64,000 bases of DNA from Saprospirales bacterium (lineage in GTDB: Bacteria; Bacteroidota; Bacteroidia; Chitinophagales; Saprospiraceae), in contig PAAY01000101.1 in NCBI GenBank assembly GCA_002698985.1, forward strand, positions 1 through 64,000, given 5' to 3'. The notes below the pieces were generated by a model. The model made no database searches. It saw only the letters and a list, made by a program, of their open reading frames with translations, and had not been told where the DNA came from. Position 1 is the first letter of the stretch. Each line of letters begins with the position of its first letter. The translations under genes and the position numbers were made by a program. Below are positions 9,381 through 18,369 of the stretch, in pieces.

Positions 9381-10655
9381 TCAATAACCATACTTTCCTT
9401 TCCATCGCTGGCGCAACCACTGCCTGATCCGGTCTTCGGGAGCGTTTTTACCGGGTTCGTAAAAGCGGGAATCAGAAAGGTCCTCGGGGAGGTATTCCTG
9501 AGGATTGAAATTGCCTTCGTAATTGTGAGAATAGCCATAGTCTTTGCCGTAGCCGAGCTCTTTCATGAGTTTGGTGGGAGCGTTTCTCAAATGCAGCGGC
9601 ACGGGCAGGTTTCCGGTTTTCCGCACTGTGTCCTGAGCTTGCTTAATGGCAGCGTAGGCGCTGTTGCTTTTGGGTGATGTGGCCAGGTAAATGGCAGCTT
9701 CTGAAAGGATTATCCGTGCTTCCGGCATACCAACCGTTCTTATGGCCTGCAGGCAGGTGGTGGCCATGAGCAGGGCATTGGGGTTGGCCAGGCCGATGTC
9801 CTCGGCGGCGGCAATGATCATCCGCCGGGCAATAAACTCGATGTCTTCACCGCCTTCCACCATGCGGGCCAGCCAATAGACCGCTGCTTGCGGGTCGCTG
9901 CCGCGAATGCTCTTGATGAAGGCACTGATGATGTCGTAGTGCATTTCCCCCTGTTTGTCGTACAGGGCCAGGTTCTGCTGAATAACTTTTGTGACAAGCT
10001 CATCGGTGATTTCCAGGGGCTTTTCAGATTCACTCAGGTTTGCCACCAGTTCCAATGCATTGAACAGCTTGCGGGCATCACCACCGGAAAAACGCAGCAG
10101 TGCTTCGTACTCAACCAGTTTGATATCCTTTTCTTTCAGCACTTCATCTTCAGCAAGGGCTTTATTGATCAATGCCAAAAGCTCGTCCTTTCCCAGGGGC
10201 TTGAGCACATACACCTGGCAACGTGACAACAGTGCGGGAATGACTTCAAAGCTGGGATTTTCCGTGGTGGCACCAATGAGGGTCACAATGCCTTTTTCCA
10301 CCGCACCCAACAGCGAATCCTGCTGCGATTTGCTGAAGCGGTGGATCTCGTCGATGAAAAGCACCGGATTGGGCGCGCTAAAAAAGCGCTGGCTTTTCGC
10401 CTTTTCGATGGTTTCCCTCACATCCTTCACGCCGGAGTTGATGGCGCTCAGAGTGTGGAAGGGCCGGTCCAGCCTGTTGGCGATGATGCCGGCCAGGGTG
10501 GTTTTCCCTACGCCCGGTGGTCCCCAAAGGATCATGGAAGGCAACCGCCCGCTCTCGATGGACTGGCGGAGGATGGCCCCGGGCCCCACCAGGTGCTCCT
10601 GACCAACGTAATCCTCCAGGGTTCTGGGCCGCATTCTGTCTGCTAATGGTGGCAT
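9381..10655 (-). CDS. rarA: Replication-associated recombination protein A (AAA ATPase)
   Basis: RarA/MgsA is a clamp-loader-like AAA+ ATPase that acts at stalled replication forks. The 424-residue product has the family's length. Walker A is GPPGVGKT at residues 45-52, Walker B is LFIDE at 99-103 followed by IHRFSKSQQD, and the sensor 1 region is ATTENPSFEV. The C-terminal half (QAAVYWLARMVEGGEDIEFI, then PVPLHLRNAPTKLMKELGYG) is typical of the RarA tetramerisation domain. The start is preceded by an A/C-rich leader made of AAAAACCTC words. It stands alone, divergent from the T9SS gene at 10883. Confidence 0.96.
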   Translation of the reverse strand: MPPLADRMRPRTLEDYVGQEHLVGPGAILRQSIESGRLPSMILWGPPGVGKTTLAGIIANRLDRPFHTLSAINSGVKDVRETIEKAKSQRFFSAPNPVLFIDEIHRFSKSQQDSLLGAVEKGIVTLIGATTENPSFEVIPALLSRCQVYVLKPLGKDELLALINKALAEDEVLKEKDIKLVEYEALLRFSGGDARKLFNALELVANLSESEKPLEITDELVTKVIQQNLALYDKQGEMHYDIISAFIKSIRGSDPQAAVYWLARMVEGGEDIEFIARRMIIAAAEDIGLANPNALLMATTCLQAIRTVGMPEARIILSEAAIYLATSPKSNSAYAAIKQAQDTVRKTGNLPVPLHLRNAPTKLMKELGYGKDYGYSHNYEGNFNPQEYLPEDLSDSRFYEPGKNAPEDRIRQWLRQRWKGKYGY

Positions 10656-10829
10656 GGTGTGGTTTTGTTTGAGGTTTTTGAGGTTTTTTCAGAAGGGTTT
10701 TTTTAGGGTTTTGGGGTTGTACAGACCTTGCGCCGCAACCGACAACCGACAACTGCCCGGCAATTGTAGGCCAAAAAATGTCTGCTCCCAACATTTTTCC
10801 GAAGGGAACCCAACCGATGGGCGCTGGCC

Positions 10830-10860
10830 TTCGTGATAAGGGCTGAAAGAAGTAATTTTC
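10830..10860 (+). promoter_or_regulatory. Candidate promoter for the SprB-repeat gene
   Basis: TTCG at 10830-10833 and TAATTTTC at 10853-10860 are 19 bases apart. This resembles the Bacteroidota TTTG / TAnnTTTG pattern with one mismatch in each box. The predicted start of transcription would be about 15 bases before the ATG at 10883. Confidence 0.3.
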
Positions 10861-10882
10861 AAACCAAAATTAAATTGAACCG

Positions 10883-13267
10883 ATGAAGAAATTATTGACC
10901 CTGTTGTTTGCACTTTTCGTTTTCGGAACGATGGCCATGGCTCAGCTATTCCCGCTTTCCATTTCCGGAACGGTGAGCGATGCCAACGGCAATCCCGAAG
11001 AAAACGTGGGCATCTACATAGACGTCCGTGTCAGCCCCATGGGGCCTTCCTTTTATGAATCAACCCAGTGGACTGACGCCAACGGATTTTACGAAGATGA
11101 AATACAAATCACGCCCAACTTCCCTCCCCAGGGAATTTTGACGGTGGCCATGTTCGATTGCGACAGCACCTACCAGTTTTATTCCTTCAACTACAACTCC
11201 GGAAACAACAGCTTCGTGCAGGATTTCACCTGGTGCAGCAATGTCCTGCCCGCTTGCTGGGTGGACATCGAGGTGGACTCGGTGGCCGGTTCCAATGCGC
11301 TGGTGCTGACCGCCGTTCCGACAGGCACCCCGCCCTTTACCTATTTCTGGAACAATTCAGGTGGAACCAGCAACCCCTCCATCACGGTTACCCAATCGGG
11401 TACTTACTGTGTAGCAGTTTGGGACACCACCGGCTGTGGCGCCACGGCCTGTGTTTCGGTGGTCATCAACCCGCCGGGGAACAACTGCCAAGTGACCATC
11501 GGAGCTGACACCATCAACAACACCTGGATTCTGACGGCCTATCCCAATGGAACCGCTCCCTTCACTTACCAATGGAATACCGGCGAGGTCACCCAGAGCA
11601 TCACGGCACTTCCAAACCCAGCCGGTATCAATTACTGTGTCACCGTGACCGATGCAACCGGATGCACGGCAAGTGACTGTTTCACCTGGGTGCAACCGCC
11701 TTCCTGCTCAGCATACATCGAAGAAACCGCTGCCGGTCTGACTGTCTTCGCAATAGGGGGCCAAGCCCCATATTACTACTTCTGGGACACGGGCGAGTCC
11801 GGCCAGACTATCCAGCCAAACGGGCCGGGCACCTACTGCGCCACGGTCATCGATGCCGACTCCTGCGTAGCAACGGCCTGCTACCAGTATGTCAATGGCT
11901 GTTCGGTAGAAATCTACCAGGACAGCATTCCTCCCGGTGCCAATGGCTGGGAACTGATCGCCGTGGCACAGGGCACCCCGCCTTTCACCTACCAGTGGGA
12001 TTCCAACAACCAGAACAGCCCGAACATTTTCGTCACCCAGCCGGGCACATATTGCAGCACCGTGACCGATGCAACGGGTTGCGTAGCGACCAACTGCATC
12101 ACCGTGGGTTTCTATCCGTGCCAGGTGGACATTGTGGAAACGGTTTTCCCCAACTCGCTCGACACCGTGCTGCTGGCGGTGGTTCCGGCCAATGCCTATT
12201 GGTACGAATGGAGCACCGGCGACACCCTGCCTTACATCGTTCCTTCAGGGCCCGGCACTTACTGTGTCACCGTCACCCATTCCTCGGGCTGCACGGCTTC
12301 TGCCTGCTATGAGTACGGGCAAATGTTCGGCAATTTCACCGTGAAGGGATTTGTAACGGCGGAAGGCAGCAGCCCCAACCTCACTTTGCAAGGCACTGTG
12401 TACCTCTACGAATACGACAGCACCGCTGCGGCACTGACGCTCTATGGCCAGACCGCTTTGCTGCCCGACCCCACCCTGCCGCCACTGCCCAATGGCAATG
12501 CCTATTACGATTTTGGAGCGGTTCCGCAAGGGGAATACCTGGCCCTGGCGTTGCTGGCACCCAACACACCCGGTTCCGATGACTACCTGCCCACCTATTA
12601 CGGCGATGTACAGACCTGGCAGGAAGCATCCCACATCATCGTTTCGCACAATGGCCAGCTTTTCAACATTACCCTCACCAAAGGCGATTCGCTGAGCGGG
12701 CCCGGCACCATCAACGGCTTCGTAAGCGAAGGCCCCGGCTTCCACGGTGGCGGCAACGACCGTGGCGATGCCGTGGAAGGTGCTTCGGTGCTCCTTTTTG
12801 ACGAAGCCGAGAAACCGCTGAGCTACCGGCTGAGCGCCAGCGATGGAGGCTACACTTTCGAGGAACTGCCCTATGGAACCTACAAACTGGTGGTTGACAT
12901 TCCAGGGCTGCCTGCCACCGCTGCCTGGGTCACCATCAGCCCCGACCAAGCTGCCATTACCGTGAATTTTGATGTGAATGACCAGGGTGTTACCGATGCC
13001 CATGAGGCCATCCTGAACGCCGCCATCAGCTTGTGGCCGAATCCTGCGGGACAGACTTTAAAGGTACGTGTAAACGCCACCGAAAACCTGAACGCCACGG
13101 TTGAGATCATTTCCACACTGGGGCAGGTTTTGCGAAGCGAACAAAAGGCCATTGCCGCAGGCGAAACAAACTTCAGCATAGATACCGGCCGGCTAAGCCC
13201 TGGTATTTACCTGCTGTCGCTGCGCAACGGCAACGAGCGCATCGTCAGGCGATTTGCGAAGAAATAA
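10883..13267 (+). CDS. T9SS-exported protein with SprB-like repeats
   Basis: A 794-residue protein with a signal peptide (residues 1-20, ending MAMAQ). A carboxypeptidase-regulatory-like domain (ISGTVSDANGNPEENVGIYI) comes first. About six SprB-like repeats of 60-90 residues follow, each with TPPFTYxW and GTYCxxVTDATGCxA motifs, then a second regulatory-like domain (VEGASVLLFDEAEKPLSYRL). It ends in a T9SS type A sorting domain: LWPNPAGQTLKVRV, GQVLRSEQ, LSPGIYLLSLRNG. Similar repeats occur in the gliding adhesin SprB, so a surface role is likely, but no specific function can be given. A terminator follows at 13285, separating it from the ECF operon. Confidence 0.88.
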   Translation: MKKLLTLLFALFVFGTMAMAQLFPLSISGTVSDANGNPEENVGIYIDVRVSPMGPSFYESTQWTDANGFYEDEIQITPNFPPQGILTVAMFDCDSTYQFYSFNYNSGNNSFVQDFTWCSNVLPACWVDIEVDSVAGSNALVLTAVPTGTPPFTYFWNNSGGTSNPSITVTQSGTYCVAVWDTTGCGATACVSVVINPPGNNCQVTIGADTINNTWILTAYPNGTAPFTYQWNTGEVTQSITALPNPAGINYCVTVTDATGCTASDCFTWVQPPSCSAYIEETAAGLTVFAIGGQAPYYYFWDTGESGQTIQPNGPGTYCATVIDADSCVATACYQYVNGCSVEIYQDSIPPGANGWELIAVAQGTPPFTYQWDSNNQNSPNIFVTQPGTYCSTVTDATGCVATNCITVGFYPCQVDIVETVFPNSLDTVLLAVVPANAYWYEWSTGDTLPYIVPSGPGTYCVTVTHSSGCTASACYEYGQMFGNFTVKGFVTAEGSSPNLTLQGTVYLYEYDSTAAALTLYGQTALLPDPTLPPLPNGNAYYDFGAVPQGEYLALALLAPNTPGSDDYLPTYYGDVQTWQEASHIIVSHNGQLFNITLTKGDSLSGPGTINGFVSEGPGFHGGGNDRGDAVEGASVLLFDEAEKPLSYRLSASDGGYTFEELPYGTYKLVVDIPGLPATAAWVTISPDQAAITVNFDVNDQGVTDAHEAILNAAISLWPNPAGQTLKVRVNATENLNATVEIISTLGQVLRSEQKAIAAGETNFSIDTGRLSPGIYLLSLRNGNERIVRRFAKK

Positions 13268-13284
13268 CACCTGGTAAGCATGCA

Positions 13285-13325
13285 AACGGAAGTGCCGCTG
13301 AAGGCGCTTCCGTTGCGCTTTTTCA
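13285..13325 (+). terminator. Terminator between the T9SS gene and the ECF operon
   Basis: AACGGAAG pairs with CTTCCGTT and GCC with GGC inside (13285-13314), followed by GCGCTTTTTC. It falls inside a longer open frame that could begin at 13280, which argues for the later start at 13361 for the sigma factor gene. Confidence 0.65.
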
Positions 13326-13360
13326 CCACCCCCGGAAACCACACACCTCAACGCCGATTC

Positions 13361-13942
13361 ATGACCGACCGCAAACTTCTCAGGGATGCCAGAAAGGGCG
13401 ACAGCCGGGCGCAGTACCGCTTGTACCGCTGGTGCTTTCCCATTCTGATGAGTGTTTGCAGTCGCTATCGCAACGTGGAGGCCGATGCCGTGGCCATGCT
13501 CAACGAGGGCTTCCTGAAAATAGTGACCAAGCTGGACAAATACCGGGAAGACCAACCCTTTGAGGCCTGGATCAAACGCATCATGATCAACACGCTGATC
13601 GACGATTTCAGGAAAAACAGACAGGTGAGAGAACTGGTGGAATACCACGATTTCACCGACTTCAACGATCACGATCAGTTGACCGACCTCAACACAGCCG
13701 ACCTGCAATTTGATGCGGCAGAGCTGGAAGCCATGATCCACTCGCTGCCGCCCATGAGCAGGAAGGTCTTTAACCTGTACGCCATCGACGGCTACAGCCA
13801 CAAAGAGGTGGGCAAATTGCTGGGCATTTCCGAAGGCACTTCCAAATGGCACCTCTCCTTTGCCAGAAAGCGCCTCCAGGACATGCTGAAAACCGAAAAT
13901 GAAAAGAAAGGACATCCGGTTCAGGAAAAGATCATCAAATAG
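13361..13942 (+). CDS. ECF sigma factor, partner of the dual-membrane anti-sigma candidate
   Basis: A 193-residue ECF sigma factor starting MTDRKLLRDARKGD. Region 2 includes AQYRLYRWCFPILMSVCSRY and EAWIKRIMINTLIDDFRKNR; region 4 includes IHSLPPMSRKVFNLYAIDGY and SHKEVGKLLGISEGTSKWHL. An upstream in-frame ATG at 13280 is rejected because it would put a terminator hairpin inside the coding region. The gene downstream starts 24 bases after its stop, and that protein has the architecture of Dma anti-sigma factors, so this is the likely Das-type cognate sigma factor. The regulon is unknown; in Bacteroides thetaiotaomicron the Das1/Dma1 pair affects outer-membrane vesiculation. Confidence 0.92.
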   Translation: MTDRKLLRDARKGDSRAQYRLYRWCFPILMSVCSRYRNVEADAVAMLNEGFLKIVTKLDKYREDQPFEAWIKRIMINTLIDDFRKNRQVRELVEYHDFTDFNDHDQLTDLNTADLQFDAAELEAMIHSLPPMSRKVFNLYAIDGYSHKEVGKLLGISEGTSKWHLSFARKRLQDMLKTENEKKGHPVQEKIIK

Positions 13943-13966
13943 AGCCTGAACCCAAACCATACGAAG

Positions 13967-15184
13967 ATGGACCACAAACTCGACCAATACTTCCGGGAGC
14001 AACTTTCCAAAAGGGAACACCCTTTTGACGAAGCCTACTGGGAGGCGGCCCAGGCCCTGCTGCAACGCCGAAAACGGCGGCGCCGGCTCTTTTTCTGGCT
14101 ATTCTTCGCAACGGGGGTCATCGCCTCCGGCTGGCTGCTGTGGCCGGCAACTGAAACCCCGGCACCCCAGCCGAAAGTGGAAGCCTCCGTTGCGCAGCGA
14201 ACAAGACCTTCACTGAATGAATCCAGGCCCGTCGAAGGTTCCAATGCAGGTCCGGAAACGTCCACCAGACCTGGTGGAAACACCGCTGCCGGAACTGATC
14301 GGACCAGGACTGCTGAACGCCGTTCCGGCAACCGCCCGGTGGCTGTTCCGGATTTTTTTCCTTCGGCAAACAATGAGCCTCCTGCACCGGCACCGCCTGA
14401 ACCGGCCTCACAAGGGCTTGCGGCAACAACACCTGCCGGAGCCATAGCAAAAAGCGCAGCCACGGCAAAAGTTGAAAACCTGACAGCGCTGCCCTACCCC
14501 ACTCCGGCTTTGCTGCCACTGCCCTGGGAACGGCGCTTCGTTCATCAGCAGGAGCACCTGGAGAAAAGCTGGCTGCTGCAAAACTGGTCGGTGGAAGTTT
14601 CACAGGTGTTTACTCCCGGTCTGGAAAGAAACGGCTTCCGCCTGGCCCTGCGCAAAGACCATTGGCTGGAAAAGGGGCTTTACCTCTTCGGGAGTGCAGC
14701 TTACGAATACCGCACGGGGACCTTCGAGGCCAGCAAGGTGGCGGTTGGCAGAAATTACCGCTTCGGCCTGGAACTTGACAGCCAGTTCCTGAAACCCAAT
14801 TCCCTGCACTACCTGGAGCTGACGATGGGACTAGGTCTGTCCAAAAAGCGGCACCAGTTGGAGTTGTCTTTAAGCCCCCGGCTGTTGATGGGCATCAGGG
14901 GTGCACGTGGCTTTTACCGAAGGGTGGAAAACACGCACCCGCCTGAAAAGGAGTTCGTACAGGTGGATGCCGGCTGGCTGGTGGAGGATGGATTCAAACG
15001 CTTTGGGCTGGGCACTGGCGCTGCCTACTGGTTCCGGTTCAACCAGCAGACGGCCATCGGCATTTCCGGCCACTTCCAACCCGGCGGCATCACGGAGAAA
15101 GGCTATGCCCCACCCCTTGGCAACTACATCCTGAAAGAATCCGGTGAGTGGACTTTCCGGCTTTCGGCAAGGCTTGGGTTCTGA
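13967..15184 (+). CDS. Predicted dual membrane-spanning anti-sigma factor (Dma-like)
   Basis: This 405-residue protein has four visible parts: a cytosolic N-terminus (1-40, with FDEAYWEAAQALLQRRK and a basic stop), one inner-membrane helix (about 41-59), a Pro/Ala/Thr-rich linker (about 60-195), and a C-terminal domain of alternating strands that ends in Phe (RLSARLGF), as outer-membrane barrels do. The order matches Dma proteins of Bacteroides, which bind an ECF sigma factor inside the cell while their barrel sits in the outer membrane. No signal peptide precedes the barrel, as expected if the inner helix is the only targeting element. Membership is inferred from architecture and operon position, not from a database match. 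Confidence 0.7.
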   Translation: MDHKLDQYFREQLSKREHPFDEAYWEAAQALLQRRKRRRRLFFWLFFATGVIASGWLLWPATETPAPQPKVEASVAQRTRPSLNESRPVEGSNAGPETSTRPGGNTAAGTDRTRTAERRSGNRPVAVPDFFPSANNEPPAPAPPEPASQGLAATTPAGAIAKSAATAKVENLTALPYPTPALLPLPWERRFVHQQEHLEKSWLLQNWSVEVSQVFTPGLERNGFRLALRKDHWLEKGLYLFGSAAYEYRTGTFEASKVAVGRNYRFGLELDSQFLKPNSLHYLELTMGLGLSKKRHQLELSLSPRLLMGIRGARGFYRRVENTHPPEKEFVQVDAGWLVEDGFKRFGLGTGAAYWFRFNQQTAIGISGHFQPGGITEKGYAPPLGNYILKESGEWTFRLSARLGF

Positions 15185-15208
15185 TTTTTTACGAAGAAAA
15201 CTCAAAAG

Positions 15209-16393
15209 ATGAAATACTTTCTGGGCATCTTGATCTTGGCATTGCTGGCGCTGGCCGGCTGTAAGAAACTGGACGTTGAGCCGCCACCGGAGGGTGATCC
15301 GGTATTCAGCGTCAGCGCCGTCATAGATGGTATGGGGAAAAACTGGATAGCCGGAGTGGATGACTACTACCTCTTTACCGGCTTTGAACAGGATACCACG
15401 GGTTTGTTCACGTTCTGGGGCCGGCTGGAGAAAGAGCCGTGCAGCAATGTGGCCTGCAGCGAGAAGATCGCCTTTTACTTCGACGACCTTGCCCCTTCGC
15501 CCTCCGGGCAAACGGACATCATGGCGGCCTTGTTCCCGGGCAATCACACCTACCAGCACCCCGGCGGCCTCGATACCATCTGGACTTTCGACACCACCAC
15601 CTCTTACCTGCTAACCCTTGACGCCAGCCCCTCTTTGACCAGCCCGAACGACGTCCCTTTTTTCAGCTGGAGCCTGCCCAATGCCAATCCAATGGCTGGC
15701 AGCCAGGTGAGCATCACTTTTGCTCAGGCTCCTCAAAACATGCCGGTTACGCTGACCATGCTATCCGGCATCGACTCCTGTTTCAGCAGCCAGACGCAAT
15801 CCATCTTCATGCTCTCTCCGGTGCAGCCTTCGCCCTGCCAGGTGTTCATGGACACGGTCACCAATCCCGGCACTCCCTTTCCAACGGCGTTGAAGGCAGT
15901 GGTACTGGGCCAGGCACCATTCAACTACCAGTGGAGCACCGGTATCATCCAACCCGTTATACCCCTCAACAACCTGGCGCCCTCCGTACCCATCGAGGTC
16001 AATGTGACGGATGCCAATGGCTGCCAGGCAAGTGCTTCCGGCCAAACCCCGTCTCAGTCGGGCGATTTTTGTTCGGCCCGGTTCAACTGGAGCCTCAGCA
16101 CACAAATGGTCATTGATTCAAGCTTTACCGTGGTGAGCCAGCCCTTCCAGCCCGGTGGGGTGCGGGTGGTTTACACCGATGCGACGGGCATGGAGTGGTC
16201 TTCGGCAATGGGGCCGCAACTGGCCGCCAATGCCGGATTCCAAATCCTTTCAGTGGAAAGTTTTGACGAAAACGAAAACGGACAAAAGACCGTGAAGCTC
16301 AATGTGAAATTTCAGGCCATGTTGTGGAACCAGAATGGCCAGTTCCTGAACCTGACCGACGGTGCCGGAGTGATAGCCGTGGCTTATCCCTGA
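15209..16393 (+). CDS. Lipoprotein, third gene of the ECF/Dma-like operon
   Basis: A 394-residue protein with a lipoprotein signal (LALLALAGC; Cys at about residue 19, followed by KKLDVEPPP). The first half is unrecognised. The middle has one SprB-like unit (LGQAPFNYQWSTG, later VTDANGCQASASG), the repeat type also seen in the protein at 10883. It starts 24 bases after the Dma-like gene and is probably co-transcribed. It may be an outer-membrane partner or an output of the sigma system. Its 3' end overlaps the convergent gene at 16384 by ten bases. Confidence 0.75.
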   Translation: MKYFLGILILALLALAGCKKLDVEPPPEGDPVFSVSAVIDGMGKNWIAGVDDYYLFTGFEQDTTGLFTFWGRLEKEPCSNVACSEKIAFYFDDLAPSPSGQTDIMAALFPGNHTYQHPGGLDTIWTFDTTTSYLLTLDASPSLTSPNDVPFFSWSLPNANPMAGSQVSITFAQAPQNMPVTLTMLSGIDSCFSSQTQSIFMLSPVQPSPCQVFMDTVTNPGTPFPTALKAVVLGQAPFNYQWSTGIIQPVIPLNNLAPSVPIEVNVTDANGCQASASGQTPSQSGDFCSARFNWSLSTQMVIDSSFTVVSQPFQPGGVRVVYTDATGMEWSSAMGPQLAANAGFQILSVESFDENENGQKTVKLNVKFQAMLWNQNGQFLNLTDGAGVIAVAYP

Positions 16394-16968
16394 TCGGAAA
16401 GGGCAATGCGGACGGAGTCCATGTACTCCAACATGCCGAAGTCCTCGGTGTAGTCCACCGAGCCATCCTCTTTGTAATAGGTCCAGGTGCCGAACTTTTT
16501 GCCTTTGTAGCGGTAACCGCTGTGCTCCGGCTTGCCGTCGCAATACCACCATTGCGACAGGCCATAGAACTCACCGTCTTTGGCCACCCCGATAAAGTTT
16601 TCCTGGCCGTTGCCGCAGTAGATCTTGCGCACCTCCCAGCCGTTCGGGCCATAGAGGTATTCGTAAAGCGGGCGGCCGTCTTTTGAGCGGACGACTTTCC
16701 GCTTCAGCACTCCCTGGCGGTATTCCCGGTATTCCTCGAAATTTGGATCATCCACCGGACTCACAGCCGAGCTGTCGGTGCCCAGTTGGTAATCCTCCAC
16801 GATGGCTACCATTTTCATGTAGGTCCACGGCCGGCTGCCGTTGGAAAGGGTGTCAGCATTTACCTGCTGTTCGGTGGTCGAAGATTGGTCAGTGGCCGGT
16901 GCTTCACCACAGGAGGCCAGTGCCACCATTCCGACGATGGAAATTGCGAGGAGGAAATGTCTGTTCAT
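16384..16968 (-). CDS. Small lipoprotein with MORN/YwqK-like repeats
   Basis: A 194-residue protein with a lipoprotein signal (ISIVGMVALASC). The mature part has repeating Tyr/Gly/Trp segments such as YEYLYGPNGWEVRKIY and YRYKGKKFGTWTYYKEDGSV, which resemble MORN-type or YwqK-like repeats. No enzyme signature is visible. It is convergent with the lipoprotein gene at 15209, overlapping it at 16384-16393. Function unknown. Confidence 0.75.
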   Translation of the reverse strand: MNRHFLLAISIVGMVALASCGEAPATDQSSTTEQQVNADTLSNGSRPWTYMKMVAIVEDYQLGTDSSAVSPVDDPNFEEYREYRQGVLKRKVVRSKDGRPLYEYLYGPNGWEVRKIYCGNGQENFIGVAKDGEFYGLSQWWYCDGKPEHSGYRYKGKKFGTWTYYKEDGSVDYTEDFGMLEYMDSVRIALSDQG

Positions 16969-17277
16969 CAGTTTGAGCTTGTATGAATGGTGTGAGTAAG
17001 TTCAATACCGGACGAAGCTCAAAGCTTCGGGCTCGATTCCTAAGTGCCTTCTTCGTTTAGAGGGGTTCAGAGAGGTTTAGAGAGGTTGCGCTCGGTCGCT
17101 TCTAAACTTCTGTAAACCATAACTTTAGAATAAAACCAACCTCTCTCAACCAAGGACTCTTGCAGGCAACTCCAATTAAAAACGACTTTTTGCCCCGATG
17201 CCGATCCCGAAAACTTTCGGGATATCGGCATCGGGGCTCAGTTCTTCAGTTCTTCAGTTCCTCAATTCCTCCTCCCT
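16969..17277. repeat. Intergenic repeat region with AGAGGTTTAGAGAGG hairpin and CCCGAAA palindrome
   Basis: At 17058-17120, tandem AGAGGGGTTCAGAGAGG / TTTAGAGAGG words face TTCTAAACTTCTGTAAACC, forming a degenerate long hairpin. At 17160-17192 the block CTTGCAGGCAACTCCAAT resembles 26110-26130. At 17193-17236 lies a near-perfect palindrome of the CCCCGATGCCGATCCCGAAA family, about 40 bases after the fabH stop codon on the minus strand. No gene was seen. Confidence 0.55.
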
Positions 17278-18348
17278 CTACCACCTAATCAAAGTTGCCC
17301 CCCAGGTAAATCCACTGCCAAAGGCGGCGAAGCAGAGCAGGTCGCCCTCTTTCACTTTGCCGGCTTCCCAGGCTTCTGCAAGGGCAATGGGGATGGTGGC
17401 GGCGGTGGTGTTTCCGTAGCGCTGGATGTTGTTCCAGACCTGGTCATCAGACAGTCGGAGTTTTTTCTGTACGAATTGCGAGATGCGCAAATTGGCCTGG
17501 TGCGGAATGAACAGGTCGATATCCGAGGGGCTGTAACCCTGATCCTGCAGCACTTCGTTGATGACCTCGATAAACTTGACCACAGCAGTTTTGAAGACCA
17601 ACTGGCCGTTCATGGTAGGAAAGAGCTTTCCTTCGTCCAGCATTTTTTGCGTCACAAACAGGCCGCCGAATTCCTGGTTTTCATCATAGCCCAGATCGGC
17701 ATCCAGTCCGAGTTTGCGAAGGTGATAACCGCTGTGGGCACCCGGATTGATCATGGCCAGTTCTTCGGCATAGGTTCCATCGGAATGGAGGCGGCTGGTG
17801 AGGATGCCCTTGCCTTCTTCTTCGGTGGGTTGCAGCACCACGGCTCCGGCACCATCGCCGAAGAGTACGGTTACGTTTCGACCTCGAGTGCTGAAATCCA
17901 GTCCCATGGAATGTACTTCGGCTCCCACCACCAGGATGTTTTTGTACATGCCCGAACGGATGAACTGATCGCCAACAGTGAGGGCATAGATGAAGCCGGA
18001 GCACTGGTTGCGCACATCCAGGGCGCCGATTTCGGTTTTGGTAATGCCCAGTTCTCTTTGCATCAGCACGCCACAACCGGGAAAGAAGTAATCGGGGCTG
18101 AGGGTTGCGAAGATGATGAAATCCACCTCTTCCGGGGTGATGCCGGCACGTTCGATGGCAATGCGGGCAGCTTTGGCTCCCAACACGGAGGTTGTTTCCT
18201 CAAAGCGTTTGGCGTAGCGCCTTTCCACGATTCCACTTCGCTCCTGGATCCACTCGTCGGAGGTATCCATGTATCGCATCAGGTCAAAGTTGGTTACCAC
18301 TTTCTCAGGGACGTAATAACCGATTCCTGCAATCTTAGATCTAGGCAT
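17278..18348 (-). CDS. fabH: 3-oxoacyl-ACP synthase III (KAS III)
   Basis: FabH condenses an acyl-CoA with malonyl-ACP to start fatty acid synthesis. In this 356-residue protein the catalytic triad is visible as Cys116 (NQCSGFIYAL), His283 (IPHQANLRI) and Asn313 (YGNTTAATIP). The C-terminal GSGFTWGATLIRW is typical. It starts 21 bases after the cysteine desulfurase stop codon on the same strand, so the two probably form an operon. The length is slightly above the roughly 320 residues of E. coli FabH, as in other Bacteroidota KAS III enzymes that may accept branched or other acyl primers. Confidence 0.95.
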   Translation of the reverse strand: MPRSKIAGIGYYVPEKVVTNFDLMRYMDTSDEWIQERSGIVERRYAKRFEETTSVLGAKAARIAIERAGITPEEVDFIIFATLSPDYFFPGCGVLMQRELGITKTEIGALDVRNQCSGFIYALTVGDQFIRSGMYKNILVVGAEVHSMGLDFSTRGRNVTVLFGDGAGAVVLQPTEEEGKGILTSRLHSDGTYAEELAMINPGAHSGYHLRKLGLDADLGYDENQEFGGLFVTQKMLDEGKLFPTMNGQLVFKTAVVKFIEVINEVLQDQGYSPSDIDLFIPHQANLRISQFVQKKLRLSDDQVWNNIQRYGNTTAATIPIALAEAWEAGKVKEGDLLCFAAFGSGFTWGATLIRW

Positions 18349-18369
18349 AGCGTCGAGTTTTGACGAAGA

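Noticed and set aside
9154-9420. Open frame of 88 codons overlapping the 3' end of rarA
   Set aside because: It runs through repeat words and overlaps rarA in another frame; the product has no recognisable features.
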